Shown: positions 9,188-19,590, numbered from the stretch's first letter. The stretch is 64,000 nt of DNA from Acinetobacter pseudolwoffii (GCF_002803605.1 NZ_PHRG01000002.1:1-64000), one strand, 5' to 3'. Program-made: numbers and translations. The notes: a model not told the origin generated them from the sequence alone.

Positions 9188-9991
9188 TCATAGCACCTGG
9201 TCATCAGTTAAGATGCTGAAGACATATTCTTTAAGTTGGTGTAGTGAATAATCTGCACGTTTACGTGGTCGAGCCAATTTGACTTCAACAATTTCCTCAA
9301 TACGCCCAGGATTCGGTTTTAAAATCACCACCCGATCTGCCAACAACACTGCTTCTTCAACATCATGTGTAATTAACACAGCCGTAAGGCCTGACTTTTT
9401 CTGAATACGTAATAATTCTGTTTGCATCTGATAACGTGTCAGGGCATCAAGAGCACCAAAAGGTTCATCTAAAAGTAGAATTTCTGGCGCATCAATTAAA
9501 CTACGGGCAATAGATACACGCTGTGCCATCCCACCTGAAAGTTGATGTGGTCGTGCATCTTCAAATCCTTTCAAACCTATCAGCTCAATAATGTCGTGGA
9601 TTTTTTTTAACTTTTCATTGGAACTGATTTGTTCATTAATCAAACCTAACTCAATGTTTTCAGCAACCGTAAGCCATGGATAAAGCCGATGTTCCTGAAA
9701 AACCACTGAGCGATCTTTTCCAATTCCTTGAATTTTTTCTCCATGAACCAAAATTTCTCCCTGATAGTCCGTATCCAGACCTGCCAATAAACGCAAGAGT
9801 GTTGATTTACCACAACCACTACTCCCCACGACAGCTATGAATTCTCCGGAATAAATGGAAAGGTTCAGGTTATTAATGATCTGTTTTGGCTGTCCACCTA
9901 CGTGGAAGTATTTGTTTAAATGCTGGATCGAAATAATTGGCTCAATCTGTGCAGCAATTTGTTTTTTATCTAAATCTATTTGAATACCCAT
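9188..9991 (-). CDS. ABC transporter ATP-binding protein, sulfonate/nitrate/taurine type (SsuB/TauB-like)
   Basis: Cytoplasmic ATPase driving import of a sulfur- or nitrogen-containing organic anion. Walker A GSSGCGKST, Q-loop VFQEHRLYPW, signature LSGGMAQR, Walker B ILLLDEPFGALD and H-loop ITHDVEEAV are all intact. The VFQEHRLLPW-type Q-loop is typical of the SsuB/TauB/NrtD group. The ATG at 9989-9991 (after AGGATCAAT) is preferred to the upstream GTG at 10,024, giving 267 aa. It is 11 bp from the permease gene. The binding protein at 5127-6203 is its probable partner. Confidence 0.88.
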   Translation of the reverse strand: MGIQIDLDKKQIAAQIEPIISIQHLNKYFHVGGQPKQIINNLNLSIYSGEFIAVVGSSGCGKSTLLRLLAGLDTDYQGEILVHGEKIQGIGKDRSVVFQEHRLYPWLTVAENIELGLINEQISSNEKLKKIHDIIELIGLKGFEDARPHQLSGGMAQRVSIARSLIDAPEILLLDEPFGALDALTRYQMQTELLRIQKKSGLTAVLITHDVEEAVLLADRVVILKPNPGRIEEIVEVKLARPRKRADYSLHQLKEYVFSILTDDQVL

Positions 9992-10002
9992 ATTGATCCT
10001 GA

Positions 10003-11622
10003 TTACCTTTGTTGATTGCGCCAAGCAGATGCATAAGATTCAAGCGTGGTTCCTGCCCAGGCAAAAAAAGCGCCCAAAATTGCTACCAGTACCGTTGCTG
10101 CTAACACTCTTTCCATTTCAAAATGCTGTTGTGCAGCAATCATATAAGTACCAATACCTGTACCTGACCCCATTAAATATTCCGCACCAAAGGACGCCAT
10201 CCATGAGTACAACAATGCAACACGCAAACCTGAGAAAACTGCTGGTGTGATGGATGGGAATAGCAAATATTTCAGTTGTTGAGTTTGATTCAGTCTAAAA
10301 ATATCAGCGACCTCAACATGCTGATTTGATAAATTTTCTACACCTTTCCAAGTTGAAATATATAATGGGAAAAATGTTGCAATCGAAATAAAGATAACTT
10401 TTGCTGTATTGTCCACCCCCCCCCATGCGGTAATAAACGGAATCCAGGCAAAGATAGCGATGAGACGCAAGACATTCAGCATTGGAGAAAATAAACCATT
10501 TAAGGTTCTGTTTAATCCAAGGACAATTCCTGTCAAAATTCCTAATCCACCGCCAATTACCAGTCCCAATAAAGCTCGATAGATCGTATTGTGTAGCGCT
10601 ATAGAGATTGATCCATCTTTTAAACCTGTGATAAGTGTTTCAAATACTAATTCTGGTGCTGGTAGCACTTCATTTGAAACCCAGGCCCATTGCCCTGAAA
10701 CCCACCACAATATTGCCAATGACACAGGTAAAATGAGTTTCAGTAGAGCCGTACTCCATAGGCCAGTCTCTTTAGGCTTGACTAAAGCTGTCAATGCACT
10801 ATTCGGCCACCGGATAATTCCTTTTTCCAAACGGTTGAATATCTGATCTAAAGCCACGCCTATCAGTGCAATTACTGCAATACAAACAAAGACAATATCT
10901 AGTTGAAACAACTGGCGTCCCTGTACCATCAGATAGCCAATACCTTCAGAAGATGCCATTAATTCCACTGCAATTAAAGTTGTCCAGGAAGCCGCAATAG
11001 CAAGACGTAATCCAGTCAAAAAGGCAGGTAATGTTGCTGGCAAAATTAACTTATATAATTTTTGTAAAACTGTTAAACGTAACGTTAAAGCTACTTCTTT
11101 TAGCTGTGGTTGTATATCTCTTACACCGCTATGGGTATGGATCACAATTGGAATTAAAGTAGCTTTAAAAATCAGAAACACTTTCAAAGCATTTTCAATC
11201 CCTAACCACATCATGAGTATAGGAAGCCAAGCTAAAGTCGGAATAAGTGATAATGCATAAAATATTGGTGAAACCAACTTATCAGCCAATGTGTTGTAGC
11301 CTAATGCGATACCAATTAAGAAACCTGCAATAATACCCGCAATCAAGCCCATAAATAATCGTTGTAAGCTGATTGCAACATGGCTTAATAAATCAGCTTG
11401 AAATAATTCCAAAGCTCGTTGTGCCACATCCTGAGGACTAGGCAGAATTTGTGCAGGCATCCACTGTGCTTCACTGGCAAACCACCACAACACAAAAATG
11501 GCAAATGGCACTAACCAAGGTCGCAAGAGTTCGCTCAATTTTGCGTTCAGTGCTATGATTTTTTGCAAAACTGTACTGTGTTGTTTTTCTTCAACCAGTG
11601 TTTGAGAAATTGTTTTAGACAT
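10003..11622 (-). CDS. Fused double ABC transporter permease (two BPD_transp_1 domains)
   Basis: 539-aa inner-membrane permease, about twice the usual length for SsuC/TauC. It reads as two homologous permease domains in tandem. The first spans about residues 35-270, with its EAA-type loop around EVALTLRLTVLQKLYKLILP. The second spans about 290-530, with its loop around VEVADIFRLNQTQQLKYLLF. Each half begins with LPSP- or LPAPELV-like text, so one polypeptide could form the whole channel, replacing a homodimer. It is first in the minus-strand operon (permease, ATPase, tonB, exbB, exbD). The promoter presumably lies in 11,623-11,850. Confidence 0.88.
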   Translation of the reverse strand: MSKTISQTLVEEKQHSTVLQKIIALNAKLSELLRPWLVPFAIFVLWWFASEAQWMPAQILPSPQDVAQRALELFQADLLSHVAISLQRLFMGLIAGIIAGFLIGIALGYNTLADKLVSPIFYALSLIPTLAWLPILMMWLGIENALKVFLIFKATLIPIVIHTHSGVRDIQPQLKEVALTLRLTVLQKLYKLILPATLPAFLTGLRLAIAASWTTLIAVELMASSEGIGYLMVQGRQLFQLDIVFVCIAVIALIGVALDQIFNRLEKGIIRWPNSALTALVKPKETGLWSTALLKLILPVSLAILWWVSGQWAWVSNEVLPAPELVFETLITGLKDGSISIALHNTIYRALLGLVIGGGLGILTGIVLGLNRTLNGLFSPMLNVLRLIAIFAWIPFITAWGGVDNTAKVIFISIATFFPLYISTWKGVENLSNQHVEVADIFRLNQTQQLKYLLFPSITPAVFSGLRVALLYSWMASFGAEYLMGSGTGIGTYMIAAQQHFEMERVLAATVLVAILGAFFAWAGTTLESYASAWRNQQR

Positions 11623-11858
11623 AGCGTATGCAAATATTGGTTTAAATTGTCTTCAAACCTTAGATCTAAGATACAAGGTCATGTTTAGGTTCTGGTTTTA
11701 GATCTTGCCCTGATAAAAATAAAGCTAGTTATCCCGCCAGAATCTCTACGCGTATATTAGGTACGTTGCAGTGACATGACTGTCTGAATTGAGACAAACA
11801 TTTTCCATAATGTTTATTTCTAAATATGATTTTTAAATATAAGAACATCACTAATAAA

Positions 11859-11884
11859 AAATGCAGCCTAAAGGCTGCATTGTA
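11859..11884 (-). terminator. Terminator downstream of the arylsulfatase gene
   Basis: A 9-bp stem AATGCAGCC/GGCTGCATT with a 4-base loop (11,860-11,881). On the minus strand it is followed by TTTTTATT, so it ends transcription of the gene at 11,902-13,578 before the permease operon. Confidence 0.75.
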
Positions 11885-11901
11885 AGACAACAATAAATAA
11901 A

Positions 11902-13578
<1,677 letters not shown>

Positions 13579-13865
13579 CTAATGTTTTGATGCATTTTGA
13601 CCAATGACTACACAGCTATCTGTTACAAATATGACTATTGATATTTCATTTAAGCATAATATTATCAAAAGATTGGAATTACCTGAGGTAAGATATAATT
13701 AAATTAAAAGTGAAAATGATAATTTTTTTTGATTCATTATTGAAAATTAATAACCACCTAACTAAAGATTACTACTGTAATCTTTAGTTCCATATTGATT
13801 GAGAAAACCAACTCAATTCAAGTTGCTTTTTATGCCAGTCTACAATCCCATAAAGAAAAGAGCTT
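13579..13865. promoter_or_regulatory. AT-rich upstream region of the arylsulfatase gene
   Basis: 287 bp without a gene. It should hold the arylsulfatase promoter. A short inverted repeat, TAATCTTTAG/CTAAAGATTA (about 13,761-13,789), is visible on either side of CTACTG. Nothing else is recognisable before the IS remnant. Confidence 0.35.
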
Positions 13866-13972
13866 AATAGCCTCTTCTGAGTTTGAAGCAATGTACTATG
13901 ATAAGATTAACCCATTAGGTCAGGTGGCCTAACTTAAATAAAAAGTCTCCGACAAACTCGGTACGGTTCACA
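13866..13972 (+). mobile_element. IS3-family remnant: last codons of orfB plus terminal repeat
   Basis: Encodes the final residues EFEAMYYDKINPLGQVA followed by stop, identical to the C-terminus of the IS3 OrfB at 524-1351 but in the opposite orientation. It then continues to a terminal repeat ending GGTACGGTTCA at about 13,972. This copy shows what the true end of the element looks like before IS256 replaced it at 508. Confidence 0.75.
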
Positions 13973-14128
13973 TCTCCTTTTAACTGACATTTAAACATTT
14001 ATTAATGCATGTTTTTAGCCATTTCTACCAAAACAAATGTAAAATCAATAAACCACTTTATCGTTTTTCATTCAAAAACAGAGCATGTTAACTATGCTCT
14101 GGCTATAGCTTATTTAGTGGATAAATTT

Positions 14129-15145
14129 AGGTGTTTAGTCCCAGATTTTAATGGTGCAATATTCTCAGATAAATGGAAGGAAGCACTATGGGACAAGTTC
14201 TACACAGCAGCGCCACAACGACACAGGCAGTGCGTCGAGCAATACAAAATAGTCAAGAGAGCTTAAGAACGCTAGCCAAGCGTTACGGCATCAATCAAAA
14301 GACCGTCGCAAAATGGAAGAAACGTACTTCAGTAGATGATCTTACAACCGGGCCAAAGAATCCTCGCTCAAGCGTGTTATCGCCTGAAGATGAGGCGGCA
14401 ATTGTTGCTTTTCGAAAACGCACTTTGTTGCCGCTAGACGATTGCCTTTATGCATTGCAGCCGAGTATTCCTTATCTGACACGCTCGTCGTTACACCGCT
14501 GCTTGCAGCGGCATGGTATTTCACGACTGCCTGAGGTACAAGGTGATCGCCCTGTCAGGAAGCTTCAAGAGCTACCCCATTGGTTACTTTCATATCGACA
14601 TCGCTGAGATGCGAACAGCACAGGGTAAGCTTTATCTCTTCGTTATCTCTTCGTTGCCATTGATCGCACTTCCAAGTTCGCGTTCACTGAATTGCATACT
14701 AAAGCCAGTAAGATGGCAGCCGCGGAGTTCCTGCGCAATCTGGTTAAGGCTGTGCCCTATAGAATCCATACGGTGCTAACAGATAACGGCATCCAGTTCA
14801 CGAACCGCACCTGTGATCGCTACGCCTCTGAGCACATCTTTGATCGGATTTGTACTGAATGTGGCATTGAACATCGTCTTACCAAGGTCAAGCATCCATG
14901 GACCAATGGACAGGTCGAGCGGATGAACCGAACGATTAAAGAAGCTACTGTCAAACGGTTCCATTACGACGATCACACTCAGCTATGCATTCACCTTGCT
15001 GATTTTATTGCTGCATACAACTTCGGCCGCAGACTCAAAACACTCAGGGGCCTGACTCCCTACGAATTCATCTGCAAACAGTGGACAGATGAACCTGAAC
15101 TTTTTAAGATTGATCCGATCCATCAAATGCCGGGACTAAACACCT
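14129..15145 (+). mobile_element. IS481-family insertion sequence (inactivated)
   Basis: About 1.02 kb bounded by terminal inverted repeats: AGGTGTTTAGTCCCAG at 14,129 and its complement ending at 15,145 (CGGGACTAAACACCT). The transposase inside is frameshifted twice. No target-site duplication is evident, so the flanks may have been rearranged. The right terminus recurs alone at 51,867-51,891. Confidence 0.8.
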
Positions 15146-15147
15146 AG
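14188..15147 (+). pseudogene. IS481-family transposase, double frameshift
   Basis: Start ATG at 14,188 after AAGGAAGCACT. An N-terminal helix-turn-helix (LRTLAKRYGINQKTVAKWKK) is followed by the LTRSSLHRCLQRHGISRLP segment. The frame breaks near 14,555 and continues as FKSYPIGYFHIDIAE in another frame. It breaks again at a perfect 11-bp tandem duplication (14,633-14,643 and 14,644-14,654) inside LYLFV-AIDRTS. From 14,656 the original frame returns and runs through the second Asp (VLTDNGIQF) and the Glu (NGQVERMNRTIKEA) to the stop inside the right inverted repeat. All DDE residues remain readable, but no intact protein can be made. Confidence 0.85.
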
Positions 15148-15148
15148 T

Positions 15149-15950
15149 AACATAGACGAACAATACAAATCATTTGGCATTAAATATGAATTAGATTTTT
15201 CTGCCATAAAAGACTGTAGGGCTTTATCCGCTTTTTCTAATAGGCTATTTGCCTGCTGTGTAGTAATCGGTACTGTTTGATGAAATGCGGTTAATTTTTT
15301 AGTGAACATATCTAAAATTTTTGGTGGATTTACATGCTCACTTTTTGGTGAATATGTGTATATACAGAATTGCTTACGTACAACATTCCCTTGCAAATCT
15401 TGCCATTTTAAAATATTGGTCGTCATAAAATTCATAAACGCATTTTCAGCATTTGAAATAGCACAACATAATCCACCATTATCATAATCCAATGCCTTTT
15501 CAATCAAATACTGCATGATAGGTGAAGACAGATCTAGCATATGTATCTGAGGACGATTCACTGCGACAGAGCGATCAATCGTTACATCTAATAAAGATGC
15601 TTTACCTAATATGCTTTTAAATTTTTTCTGATATTCGTCATTAAATCGGATACGAATATAGCCAGACTCGCTATGTAAAGTATGCTCAATATCCAAGAGG
15701 TCAAGCATACCTAAAATGAAGCTTTCGATATGGTTAGTTTCTACCTGAATATCTGTTCGAACACTATCAGCATCCCCACTTGTAGCATAAGATAAAATTT
15801 CTCGCTGGATATTCACTGCTTCTTTGGCATTTCTTAGTGCCTCTTCAATTCTTTCTTCTGTGCGCGAAACACCTATCTCAGTAAGCGTTTTCAAAACATC
15901 TTCAACGTCAACATATTGACTAAGCTCACCTAAAATTTCATCCTTCAATC
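15149..15950 (-). pseudogene. Internal fragment of a large helicase-like protein (SNF2/RapA-type C-terminal region?)
   Basis: About 267 codons open on the minus strand, cut at both ends by insertion sequences. The apparent start lies in the IS5-family terminal repeat and the apparent stop is supplied by the IS481 inverted repeat, so neither is natural. The text (RLKDEILGELSQYVDVEDVL, TEERIEEALRNAKEAVNIQ, then LDLSSPIMQYLIEKALDYDNGG) resembles the region after the motor domain of RapA/HepA-like SNF2 helicases of the kind found in phage-defence loci. No helicase motif is present in the surviving part, so the assignment is tentative. Confidence 0.4.
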
Positions 15951-16989
15951 GGCTTTGTTGCACAAACCTAGCATCAAAAGCTTATTCAGCAATATAATTT
16001 CAAAATGAATAAGCCTGCCTCTAAAATCTACCGTACAACCAATTGATCATCCTATAACCGAGCCTTAATTAACCGAGGTAATATTTCCATTTGGTTTGAT
16101 CCAAAGACTCAGTGGTATGCACAATCACAAGGCAAGCAAGGTCGAAATCAAACCTACTCCGATACAGCGATTCAATGCTGCTTAATGATCAAATTACTAT
16201 TCCGACTCTCTTTACGTATGGTCACAGGTTTTGTTCAAAGTCTGATTAAACTCTCTGGATTAGATTGGACAGCTCCGGATTATTCCACCCTTTGTCGTAG
16301 ACAAAAGCATATTGATATTGCGATTAGCTATCAAAAAAGTAGTGATGGACTGCATCTACTCGTAGACTCTACTGGTTTGAAGTTTCTTGGTGAAGGTGAA
16401 TGGAAACGCAAGAAACATGGGGCTGAATATCGTCGCCAATGGCGTAAGCTTCACATTGCTATAGATGCTAAAACCCTGCAAATACGTGCAGTACAACTCA
16501 CCACAAATAATGTCAGTGATTCTCAAGTACTCGAAGATTTACTTGCTCAAATTCCCTTGGATGAACCAATTGATTCTGTTTATACAGATGGTGCTTATGA
16601 CACAAAGCACTGCCGACAAGTCATTTTAGATCGAGATGCACATGCGATCATTCCACCTAGAAAGAATGCAAAGCCTTGGAAGGATCAGCAAGCGAGGTCT
16701 ATAGAGCGGAACGAATTATTAAAGACAGTCAAACGGCTAGGCAGATCGCTTTGGAAAAAGTGGTCTGGTTATCACCGTCGAAGTTTGGTTGAAACCAAGA
16801 TGCATTGCATCAAATTATTAGGCGATAAATTAACAGCGCGGAGTTTTCCAAGTCAGGTGAATGAGATCCATGCACGCATGGCAGTCTTGAATAAATTCAC
16901 AGAATTAGGTCGCCCTCATACCCAAGTTGTCTCTTAAATTTGAGCAGCTTAAGGGAACTCAGCCTTTCAAACCTTTATGCAACAAAGCC
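15951..16989 (+). mobile_element. IS5-family insertion sequence (inactivated)
   Basis: About 1.04 kb bounded by GGCTTTGTTGCA at 15,951-15,962 and its complement TGCAACAAAGCC at 16,978-16,989. These ends and the transposase are those of the IS5 family (IS903-like ends). No matching target duplication is seen at the two sides (AATC versus ATAG), suggesting recombination after insertion. Confidence 0.85.
16005..16937 (+). pseudogene. IS5-family transposase with nonsense codon at residue 14
   Basis: The full gene would run from the ATG at 16,005 to 16,937 (310 codons). Codon 14 (16,044-16,046) is TGA where the family has Trp (RTTN-stop-SSYNRALINRG), a TGG to TGA change; the rest of the frame is intact. 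DDE residues are visible: HLLVDSTGLK, VYTDGAYD, and the Glu in SLVETKMHCIKLLGDKLTAR. An internal start at 16,185 would give 250 aa but lacks the N-terminal DNA-binding part. Confidence 0.85.
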
Positions 16990-17218
16990 ATAGACAGGTG
17001 TTTTCTAATCTTGATTATGAGTTTTGCAAATCAATTTGAAGCTAAACTTCGATAATATTTATATTATCTGGATTATTTTGAGTTAATACAATTAACAAAA
17101 CAGAAAGTGTAACTTCCAAATGGAAGTTACGCTTAAAAGATTTTTTAATGCACTTTCTTGTGCAAATTTTTAAGTCTTTATTGACTACTCAATTTTTTCA
17201 TGCTGCTTTAAGCTATAT
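16990..17218. other. Short AT-rich spacer with one hairpin
   Basis: No gene is visible. A hairpin with stem TAACTTCC/GGAAGTTA and loop AAAT (about 17,109-17,128), followed 12 bases later by a run of Ts, could be a leftover terminator. Confidence 0.4.
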
Positions 17219-17557
17219 TCAGATCATTGCCTGTAACTGTTCTTGACTGAGAACTACTGTTTCACCTTGGTGAACTTGAACCAAGTGGAATTTGCCTTGT
17301 TCCAACCGTCGGGCTCAGAGCCAGATGCCCAGGCCATCATGCACTAGCACTTTCATGCGATGACCACGTTTATTATAGAACAGGTAGGCAAAATGTGATT
17401 TGATGTAGCCAAAGGCTCTCAGCACCTGAGCCATAGCAGTACCCATCCCCGCATACATGCCCATCGGCTGAGTAGAAAGCCAAATTTCATCGATAAGGAT
17501 CATATTGCCAGCGCCTTGAGTAATTCTGCCAAGGCGGGCATTTCTGATGCCTGCCAT
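17219..17557 (-). pseudogene. IS66 family TnpB (Orf2-like), nonsense mutation
   Basis: Reads GIRNARLGRITQGAGNMILIDEIWLSTQ, then AQVLRAFGYIKSHFAYLFYNKRGHRMKVLVHDGLGIWL, the classic IS66 TnpB sequence. A stop at 17,315-17,317 replaces the usual Cys codon (TGC to TGA). The frame then continues ARRLEQGKFHLVQVHQGE to a natural stop at 17,219. Confidence 0.75.
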
Positions 17558-17914
17558 TTTAACTGGCTCACGTTATTGGTATGCGGCACAGCGATATGCA
17601 GTGTGATCATCACATCAATAGGTTGACTGATCGCAGCTGTATAAAGCAAAGCAATAAATGCTGGCTTCACATAATCAGGATCCTGCACGACACCATCATG
17701 ATGACTGAAGATTCTGATTTTTCGGCTGACGAGGTTGGTATTAAGACCATGCTTCAATGCAACCGAGGCAATCGATGTTTTAGGATCTTTGCAGGTGTTA
17801 GCAGCATTGTAAAATACCCCCTAACGGCTTTTACAATGCTGAGTTTAAATTCTTTGCTATATGTTCTACGTTTTTAGCAACGGGAGGTGTTGCAGAATAT
17901 AGATCCATGCTCAT
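17500..17914 (-). pseudogene. IS66 family TnpA-like accessory protein, broken
   Basis: The N-terminus MDLYSATPPVAK is in one frame. A frameshift follows, then RRTYSKEFKLSIVKA in another. A second disruption lies at a 13-bp inverted repeat (17,802-17,841). The remainder, ASVALKHGLNTNLVSRKIR to LPALAELLKALAI-like text, is in the frame ending at 17,500. The helix-turn-helix region of TnpA is thus split. Confidence 0.65.
17802..17841. repeat. 13-bp perfect inverted repeat inside decayed IS66 tnpA
   Basis: CAGCATTGTAAAA (17,802-17,814) and TTTTACAATGCTG (17,829-17,841) flank a 14-base spacer TACCCCCTAACGGC. It interrupts the tnpA reading frame exactly where family members read straight through. 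Confidence 0.7.
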
Positions 17915-18028
17915 GGATTAAATCTCCACTTGTTTTTAAGTGGAAACCAAATTAAGACTTATAGGACAGCTTAGCAAGATAAGTTAACCATATGCTTACG
18001 TTGAAACGGCTTTATTGATTTATAGCTG

Positions 18029-18369
18029 ATGAAGTAGTGTATATCACCTAACTGGATGCCTTTGGCATTACCATGACAATCCATTACCACGCAGAATCTT
18101 TGGTGGACATTTTCCAATTCACATTTGGCCTCGACCATTGATGTGGGCATTTGAATGTCATGACACTTCTAAAGATTTGATTTTAAAACGCGGTGAACCT
18201 CTATTTTATTGTCAATTTGATAGTTTTGTTCCACCACGCACGATAAAACTAATTCAAGCTGCTGTGTTGCATAGACATTCAAAAGCTGAGTTTTCCCCAA
18301 TTCATTCAAATTTAAGTGATAACTTGGGTGTGAGGTCTACCCAATTCCGTAAATCTATTCAGAACTACT
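18029..18369 (+). pseudogene. Unrecognised protein fragment
   Basis: An open stretch with plausible protein text (RIFGGHFPIHIWPRPLMW, LILKRGEPLFYCQFD, RTIKLIQAAVLHRHSKAEF) but no proper start. Its C-terminus runs into an IS5 remnant read in antisense. The family is not recognised. It is probably the stump of a chromosomal or plasmid gene cut by IS activity. Confidence 0.3.
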
Positions 18370-18535
18370 ACACGCGTGTGAATTTCATTGATCTGACTTT
18401 AAAAATGTCTTGCCGTCAGCTTATCTCCTAATAATTTGATACATGGCATTTGGGTTACCACCAAACTACGACGGTGATAGCCCATATTAGGCCGCCCTAT
18501 ACCCACCACATTGTCACTTTAATTTGAGTACCTAC
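18370..18535. mobile_element. Scrambled IS5-family remnant
   Basis: 18,370-18,486 read on the minus strand gives GYHRRSLVVTQM and then CIKLLGDKLTAR, matching the IS5 transposase at 16,005-16,937. Immediately after, 18,487-18,530 on the plus strand gives the C-terminal LGRP end and stop of the same protein family. The two pieces are in opposite orientation, so an internal inversion or two overlapping insertions occurred. Confidence 0.6.
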
Positions 18536-18633
18536 AGAAAACTCTATTTTTAAATCGTTTGTTTATCAAAGCCAATGGAAAATAATGTTGATTCATTCCG
18601 CTTACTATTTGCTTACCAGAATCTAAAAACAAA

Positions 18634-18668
18634 AAAACCACTTACGATTAGTGCACGTAAGTGGTTGT
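18634..18668 (-). terminator. Terminator, probably the original tRNA-gene terminator
   Basis: Stem CCACTTACG/CGTAAGTGG (18,638-18,646 with 18,656-18,664). On the minus strand it ends in a run of seven Ts. It lies directly beyond the tRNA 3' fragment at 18,675, so before island integration it would have terminated the intact tRNA gene now at 31,469. Confidence 0.7.
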
Positions 18669-18674
18669 TTTATA

Positions 18675-18721
18675 TGGTGGGCCCAGACAGACTTGAACTG
18701 TCGACCAACGGATTATGAGTC
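18675..18721. repeat. Island attachment site, distal copy (tRNA 3' fragment)
   Basis: 47 bp identical to the 3' part of the tRNA at 31,469-31,545, from its CCA end through the anticodon arm. Beyond 18,721 the similarity stops, so this is not a functional tRNA gene but the att copy left by integration. Confidence 0.85.
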
Positions 18722-19045
18722 AGAACAGCATTTCATTTTTTCACTATAAAAAACAATATGTTATAAATACCAAAGATAGTAAAACTCAATAAAATCAATA
18801 GGACCGCCCTCAAAACACATAACCTCATGAACTGTAAAGGTTTTGTGGTTTTTCCGCCCCTAAAACCGCATTGAGTGTGATTCTGTAAGTCCAAGAAAAT
18901 ACACCTATATTTTTTGCGATGGACCAGTAATGGACCGAACTTTTCCCTCATGTCTTGGATGGACCGTAGTAACTAAGTTCATGTTTTTCAACAAAACTTC
19001 CTTCGACCGTAAACGACCCTAGTTTCTGGAAGTCAATTTGCTCAT
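18722..19045. other. Island left-end non-coding region
   Basis: No convincing gene; a 72-codon minus-strand frame here has no family resemblance or start signal. Three TGGACC copies occur between 18,920 and 18,970 (one pair reads TGGACCAGTAATGGACCGAA). Related TGGACC and GGTCC elements occur near the right end at 31,375-31,393. They could be recombinase or excisionase binding sites. Confidence 0.35.
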
Positions 19046-19509
19046 TCAGAAACAGGACCATATCCGACTGCTGTACTGTAAAGTGCGGATTTGCTAGATA
19101 ATTTGGAAAGGTCAATCACCCACAAAAAAAGTAAAAAATAAACAAAACTCCACCCTAGCTTTCATCAAAGTCGAAGAAAAATAATCCAAAATCACTAAAT
19201 CTCTACTATCCTTCTTTTTCCACCTCACTCAATCTTTCTGCTCTGCTCAAACAGCTCTGTGAGTACACAAAGCTGTAGACCGAGCAAAGATGTTTGACTG
19301 AGCACTAAAGATCAATGAGATCAATTATTTTCATTGCCCAAAATACAAGACTATCCAAGCAAAAAATGTAACTCACTGAAATCAGCAAGATATCTAAGAC
19401 TAAGCTGCATCATCAAAGAACTCCTCCTCTACGATAATCAATCGTGATCGTACTAATGGACATGATGTATCTGACAAACACTCACCTGTCATGGAATCAA
19501 ATACCCGTT
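19046..19509. repeat. Long direct repeat, left copy (464 bp)
   Basis: Matches 22,943-23,406 in the same orientation, with scattered substitutions and small indels (about nine bases in ten agree by eye). It covers the last coding bases of a helicase-type gene plus roughly 350 bp downstream of its stop. The two copies bracket the vWA and AAA genes. Confidence 0.85.
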
Positions 19510-19590
19510 CGCCAACAATTAATACATAACGTGAGAAAATGAATTCTTCTGGTATTGTTCTATATTTCGCCAACTCAACTAAATAATTAA
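19400..19590 (-). pseudogene. C-terminal remnant of a second helicase-type gene
   Basis: On the minus strand this reads NYLVELAKYRTIPEEF, then ERVFDSMTGECLSDTSCPLV and RSRLIIVEEEFFDDAA with stop. The helicase at 23,297-25,744 ends almost the same way (QRVFDSMTGECVSDT, RSRLIIEEEEFFDDVA). Only the tail survives; its upstream end merges with the 3' end of the vWA gene. It marks where the vWA/AAA block joined or replaced an earlier gene. Confidence 0.7.

Larger units (their letters stand above)
17219..17935 (-). mobile_element. IS66-family remnant (tnpA-tnpB part)
   Basis: Contains degenerate copies of the two small IS66 accessory genes on the minus strand. The large tnpC transposase gene, normally downstream, is absent. 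Both surviving frames are broken. Confidence 0.75.

Noticed and set aside
14009..14266. 85-codon ORF upstream of the IS481 transposase
   Set aside because: It runs through the IS481 left inverted repeat and out of frame with the transposase; no protein family visible.
18675..18721. Second tRNA gene
   Set aside because: Only the 3' 47 nt match; the 5' half is replaced by unrelated sequence, so it is an attachment-site copy.
18733..18951. 72-codon minus-strand ORF next to the left att site
   Set aside because: No start signal or family; the segment is better explained as a non-coding island end with TGGACC repeats.
19579..19590. A frameshift joining the vWA protein to the helicase-like tail
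   Set aside because: The vWA protein ends in a natural-looking FSDEILII, and the extra tail matches the helicase C-terminus, so a junction of two genes is more likely than one broken gene.
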